Shown here one piece after another: positions 59,550-64,000 of a stretch of 64,000 bases of DNA (positions are counted from its first letter, which is position 1; the number at the start of each line of letters is the position of its first letter). The notes under the pieces were generated by a model. The model searched no databases, was not told the DNA's origin, and saw only the letters and a program-made list of their open reading frames with translations. The stretch covers positions 206,882 through 270,881 of the forward strand of contig PTFA01000420.1 in NCBI GenBank assembly GCA_003342895.1, read 5' to 3'. The DNA is from Casuarius casuarius (lineage: Eukaryota > Chordata > Aves > Casuariiformes > Casuariidae). The position numbers and the translations under genes are program-made.

Positions 59550-62142
59550 GTGAGGAGGGGGATAGAAATCAAGGTGGGGGGAGTCTTCAAGGCTGGGAGG
59601 GCGCATGTGGGGGTATTGGGGGTAGGAAGGGAGATGGTGGGGTGCTGTTGTGGAGGAGAAGGATGCTGGGATGAAGTTGGAAGGGATATATTTGGCGTGG
59701 GATAGGCTTGGNGGATTAGGCAGGAAGGGGTGGCAGGGGCCTGCAGAGGGCTGAAGACCAGCCCAGAGGTTGTGCGATTGCCCTCTGACAGCCCTAACAC
59801 CCTGGGAGCCTGCCCTCACTGCCTCGGTTTGTTGCAGAGCCACCGAGCTCCCCCTTGTCCTTGGCTGTGGAAGAAGTGAGTGAAAATTCGGTTACGCTGA
59901 CCTGGAAAGTCCCGGAGCAGACTGGTCGCTTGGGCCTGGATGGATACGTGGTGGAGTTCTGCAAGGATGGAAGTAGGCTTGGGCTTTCCTGCTTCGCGCG
60001 CATGAAGAGCTGGTGTGTTACTGTGGAGGGCAGGGGACCGCCCCACGAGGGCAGTTTACCCCAGGATGGAGCTGGGTGTAATCCCACAGTGCATTTCCCG
60101 GACATGATTTCCCTTTCTTTGCCCAGACAAGTTAATTTCAAACGGCCATGTCATTTCTTGGAGGAGAGCAGCTGCCTACCAGCTATGAAGAGCAGAGCGC
60201 TGTCTTTAGCGCGGGGCTGGACTGTGGAGGTTCATCACTGATGGGTCCAGCGTAGAGGGTGGGGGAGAGACCGGCATGCCCATGGGTGATGGTCTTGATA
60301 AACTCCAGCTGCCCACAGACCTGGGGTTGGGGTGGTGATTCAAGACCTCAGGAAGAAGAAGATGCAATTCTCCCATGTTTGCCCAAAGAGAAACACAGAG
60401 GGGATGNGGATAAGGTGGGAGGGTGAGGGAGGAATAGGCCCTGCTGGGTAATGCAAGAGTAACTGGCAGGCAGAAGTAGTGGGTGGTGGAACGAGGTAGG
60501 TGAATGAGACTTAATTTTTGGGGGGGCACTCTTGTGAAGCCCAGCTTGGCTTTGGGGTGAGAGAGACCCACCTTGTGAAGTTGTGGAGGAGGGATCCGCA
60601 AAGCGAGGCTAGAGGTGGTGGGCTGGGTGTGTGGGCGCTGGGCGAGGCTGGAACAGTCTGAGAGACCCAAGTGGCTGGTAGGTCTTGGGAACATGAGCCA
60701 TGACCCTTAGCTGTTTGCCTGTAGCAGGCATGATCAACACCTGTTTGGCCATAGGAGGCTTTCACCATGGGAATGGTGGGCTTGGGAGGTAACAACATTT
60801 GGACTCAATGTGTGAGGAGGCCATTGCATGGGAAAAGGAAAGATGCAGCCATTCCTGGAGGGAGCTGGCTGACAGCCACACAGAGATCACAGTTTTGGAT
60901 GCTCTCCTAGCTTGCTTTGGGTTTGGCTGGGTGACAAGAGAGTACTAGTCATTCAGTGATGACCACATGGGCTCCACAGCTGCTGAATTTGGGCTCCTGC
61001 AAATCTGGCCCTGTTTGGCTAAAATATGGTGAGGTTTGTCTGAGGGGAGGATTGGTTTCCTTGGTTTGAGTAATGCAGGTGGTGAAGGGACAGAGGAGCT
61101 GGTGGGACTTGGCTGGTCTGTTGGCATTTGACTGGAAAAACCTCAGATTGAAGGTGTGGATAGTGGCCTAGCAAACCCTGGCACAGGTGGGTTGCTCTGG
61201 TTGCCTGCATGGGTCACCTAGTCCTGCGGTGGCTGCAGTGTCCATTTTTTAGCTGAGAAACCTCTTAAAAGGCTCAGCAGGGGTTGCAAGACCTTTTCGN
61301 CTGATGTGGGAGAGCTCCTATGTGGTGAGTTTGAGACACCCCTTCCAAGCAAGGGAAGCTGCTTGGGAGCTGGGGAACATGGTGAACCCCAATGAGTCTG
61401 GGTCAGCTGGAGGAGCAGATTGGCTTGTTGGGTGATAAGACAGCCTTTGTGAACTCCAAAAATGCACTTGGATGGTCATTAGAGACCATGAGAGCCGTTC
61501 TTGTTCTGCAGACCTTCTGGTCTGACCCTTGAAAATCCCTTTTACAGACTGGCTGGTGGGATGGAGAGACCAGCTCTGGTCTTGTTTGTCAGTGAGTCCA
61601 GGCTTGCTGGCAGCNAATGGTGGCTCTGTGAGCCCTGTTTGTTGGTTTAATCCATTTTTTAACTTGCAAATAACNTGCTACTCAAAAGTAGTTGATGAAT
61701 ATTTTAATGGAGAAAAGTTCAGCATCTGCCAGTGTCTGGTACCCTTCGGTCCTTGGCAGGGCTGGGTGGCTGGCCTCCAGGACAACGTGGGATGGCATCC
61801 AGTCCCTGGTGGCCAGCCTCACTTCTAAAATGCCTTTTTCTGCTGGTGTCTTGAATCGCTTGGTCTTTGCAAGGAAGTAGTTCTGGATTTCACCTCCTGT
61901 GACTTGATCCAGCTATATGGTGCGTGTGTGACCAGCCACGTTGTGCCTGAACTGCTCTTTTGTTTTCGTTCTAGCTACAGACTGGATTGCTGCAAATCAG
62001 GAGCCTTTTCTTTCCATGCGGTACACAATCCAGAACCTCACCTCTGGAGAGAAGATCCATGTCCGTGTGAAGGCTGTGAATGCCAACGGAGCCAGTGTCC
62101 CAGCCACCCTGGAGCAGCCAGTCCTCATCAGAGAGATCCTCC
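59309..62142 (+). CDS. MYBPH: MYBPH, myosin-binding protein H, first three coding exons (partial)
   Basis: MyBP-H is a sarcomeric thick-filament protein of the C/H family that binds myosin through fibronectin type III and immunoglobulin domains. Exons 59309-59549, 59838-59972 and 61975-62142 join in frame (544 nt, 181 codons plus one base). Both introns are phase 1, the usual phase for FN3/Ig modules. Residues 1-80 begin MTGKTTGPV and are Pro/Ala/Glu-rich. Residues 81-181 form one FN3 domain with SLAVEEVSENSVTLTWKVP, the GYVVEF strand, NLTSGEKIHVRVKAVNANG and the edge LEQPVLIREI. The start and the N-terminal style match chicken MYBPH better than MYBPHL. The Ig and second FN3 exons are not found before 64000 and must lie beyond the window. 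Confidence 0.88.
59550..59837 (+). other. MYBPH intron 1, 288 bp
   Basis: A short GTGAGG...TTGCAG intron. Nothing else is seen. Confidence 0.85.
59838..59972 (+). CDS. MYBPH: MYBPH exon 2, first half of FN3 domain
   Basis: 135 nt, acceptor TTGCAG, donor GTAGGC in phase 1. It encodes the A-C strands of an FN3 module, with the conserved Trp in VTLTW and Tyr in GYVVEF, ending Lys-Asp-Gly. Confidence 0.92.
59973..61974 (+). other. MYBPH intron 2, 2.0 kb
   Basis: The intron interrupts the FN3 domain. The only notable feature is a G8 run near 60521. No exon is recognised. Confidence 0.85.
61975..62142 (+). CDS. MYBPH: MYBPH exon 3, second half of FN3 domain
   Basis: 168 nt, acceptor TTCTAG, donor GTAAGT in phase 1. 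TDWIAANQEPFL, YTIQNLTSGEKIHVRVKAVN and ATLEQPVLIREIL complete the FN3 fold. Confidence 0.92.
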
Positions 62143-64000
62143 GTAAGTAGTGCTCCTGCCATGCACGATCCAGGGTCTGCCACTTNAACCCCCCTTCACT
62201 CTGCCCGCTTGCATGTGATAATCCAGCCTTTGACTTCAACATTTTTCTCAATAACTGGGTCCAATTCCCTTGGGGTGGGATGCAGCAGCTTCCTGACCTC
62301 AGNAGTATACGTCTATCTTTTAGACAGTGAGGCCTTAGGGGCAAAGGGTTGCAACCAAAATACCCTTAGACCCANGGCCTGGGAGAGCAGACCCATGTTT
62401 TCCCATTTCACTGCAAGAACTCGGAAACAGTTGNGTGTTCAGATGTTCAGCACATCTCCTGTCCTTTCTTTGGGCACGCTTACATCTTTGACACACACAN
62501 ACATGTTGGGTGGTTGTGCCAGAGGCAGCCTTGTTTATTTAGATGAGGAAAGTTGAGCTGATTGTCTAGAGCATGGGAACTTTAATCATGCTGAACTCGC
62601 TAGTAAATAACTTGCTCCCATGCTTAGCAAGACTTGCATTCCTCCTTGGGTGCTGCGAACATGCTGAGGCTGATGTATGATTGCAAAGCTGCTTTTCATT
62701 TATTCAAGGGCAACTATAGACTTATTTTCGTGTTCTGAGGAATTACTAATGTGCAAGTTTTTCTATTACTCAAAGAATGCAGCAGATTTCTCAGCTGCTT
62801 AAAAATAGTAGTANTAATAAAAATTATTCTGGGAACCATCAGCCTTTGATAGAAAAAGACTTGGAGAAAGCTATTAGTGTCTGGAAAGAGGCTCTGCAGG
62901 GTCCATCCTTGGACTCTGCTCAGAAGAAATGAACCTGGCTGGGTAGGTAGTGTCTTGTGCCTTGTCCAAACTCCCACTCTGCCTAGCAGGGCTGAATCCT
63001 TTGGTGATTTAAGCAGAAATGTTAGTGGGAGGAAGTTCTGTCTGGCAGCTAGTATCTCTCTCAGCCGTGTTCACCTCCAGGTCTCAAAGGCATTGTTATT
63101 TCCATTGTGGGGCTGGGGAAACTGAGGCATGGGGAGACTGNGTCGAGATGCCAAATGCACAGCTCAGGTCTCCCACTTCTAGACCCATGGAGCACCCGCT
63201 AAGCTGAACTACCCCTCCAGGCTGCCCGAGGCTAGTCCCAGATGTTTGCACTGGCTGAGAGGCATAAAAATCAGGGACCTGAAGGACCCATGCAAAATCT
63301 GCTCTTGTTCCACACTAAGTGACTGAGGTTTTTAGTTCTTTTTTTTTTTGTTTTACTCTTTTGCTAACTGAAACTCTCAATCAGCAAATGGCACTTGCCT
63401 AGTTTTGCATTTCAGTTGAAATACATCCCTGAATGTAATATCCGGCTTTGCTGAGAAACAAATTGCCCGTCAGTGCCTCGCTAGCACCCCGCAGCCACCC
63501 CACTGGCACTGATGTGCATCAGGCACACACGTCCGTCCCTCTCCGCCCCATCTCTAACCTTCTGGTTTTCACCTTTTATAAAGAAACACATTTTATACCT
63601 CCCAACAGACCATTTATACTTTTACAAGGGGATCAGCAGGGATTTTAAATAGCAACAATACAGAAGGCAGACAGTTTGAAAACAGGTGGCATGAGAGCAG
63701 GCAAGTGGATTTGGGAGGTGGAGAGAGAGAGAGAGGGAGAGAACAGCCACACGTTCAGCACAGGAGTCAGATTTTTCAGGGAAATGGGGCAGGAAAAATG
63801 CCTTCCCGCATGCGGCAATGCTTCNCTTGGGACACTGGCCTTGGCCAGCCCTCTGCAGCTAAGCAAGGCACGTGTGTGCAGGAACTGGGGAGAATACTCA
63901 TGAATTAACATTCCTCCTTGGAGGCCAGGTTTCTCTGCTCCGCTCAGACTGATAAGACCAAGTGTCCGCGTCAATGTATGGATTCCTGGAGCGAATAGCA
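62143..64000 (+). other. MYBPH intron 3, 5' part
   Basis: Starts with GTAAGT and runs to the end of the window. It holds a GA-rich microsatellite at 63721-63742 and a T-rich run near 63340-63350. No Ig-domain exon of MYBPH is recognisable. Confidence 0.8.
63721..63742 (+). repeat. (GA)n microsatellite
   Basis: GA units with one GG interruption, in MYBPH intron 3. Confidence 0.9.

Noticed and set aside
1..64000. CRISPR arrays, bacterial operons, tRNA or rRNA genes
   Set aside because: None seen. The window is spliced vertebrate DNA, and the tandem repeats lack repeat-spacer structure.
62143..64000. Further MYBPH exons (Ig and second FN3 domains)
   Set aside because: Searched by eye on the + strand. 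No matching coding segment with splice sites was found, so they presumably lie beyond the window.

Overview
The window is nuclear DNA of a vertebrate, almost certainly a bird. The evidence is a CR1 LINE 3' end near 58.4 kb, very low repeat density without any Alu- or L1-like material, and three vertebrate genes whose exons can be joined in frame: CEPT1, DENND2D and MYBPH. The MYBPH N-terminus (Met-Thr-Gly-Lys followed by Pro/Ala/Glu-rich sequence) resembles the chicken protein. From memory, these genes lie together on a microchromosome in chicken (chr 26). I could not run a search to name the species.

Layout. (1) 1-28.2 kb: the 3' seven coding exons of CEPT1 on the + strand, spread over AT-rich introns, one of them 15.5 kb long, ending with a 3' UTR and a good polyadenylation site near 28.2 kb. 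The N-terminal exons lie before the window. (2) 28.2-33.8 kb: intergenic, no gene seen. (3) 34.2-44.8 kb: DENND2D on the - strand, apparently complete, 12 coding exons and 467 codons, transcribed from a GC-rich CpG-island promoter. It is tail-to-tail with CEPT1. (4) 45.0-59.0 kb: no convincing gene, but several tandem repeats (a 117-bp-period minisatellite, a 31-bp triplet, a 30-bp hairpin doublet), an LTR-like block and a CR1 tail. (5) 59.05-64 kb: the TATA promoter and first three coding exons of MYBPH on the + strand, running off the end of the window.

The genes do not form a pathway. CEPT1 makes phosphatidylcholine and phosphatidylethanolamine in the ER/nuclear envelope. DENND2D is a DENN-domain Rab exchange factor. 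MYBPH is a sarcomeric myosin-binding protein. Base composition changes sharply near 33 kb, from an AT-rich, long-intron half to a GC-rich, short-intron, minisatellite-laden half.

I found no undescribed biological system. The items most worth a second look are the gene order (CEPT1-DENND2D joined to MYBPH with no chitinase-family gene visible between them, although such genes sit beside both blocks in mammals), the in-frame periodicity of the 45-kb minisatellite, the exact 20-bp repeat in the MYBPH leader, a pure AAC repeat coding five asparagines beside a DENND2D splice donor, and a CpG-dense LTR-like block at 55.5-55.9 kb. The assembly has many isolated single Ns and one 20-N gap; five of the single Ns fall inside coding exons.
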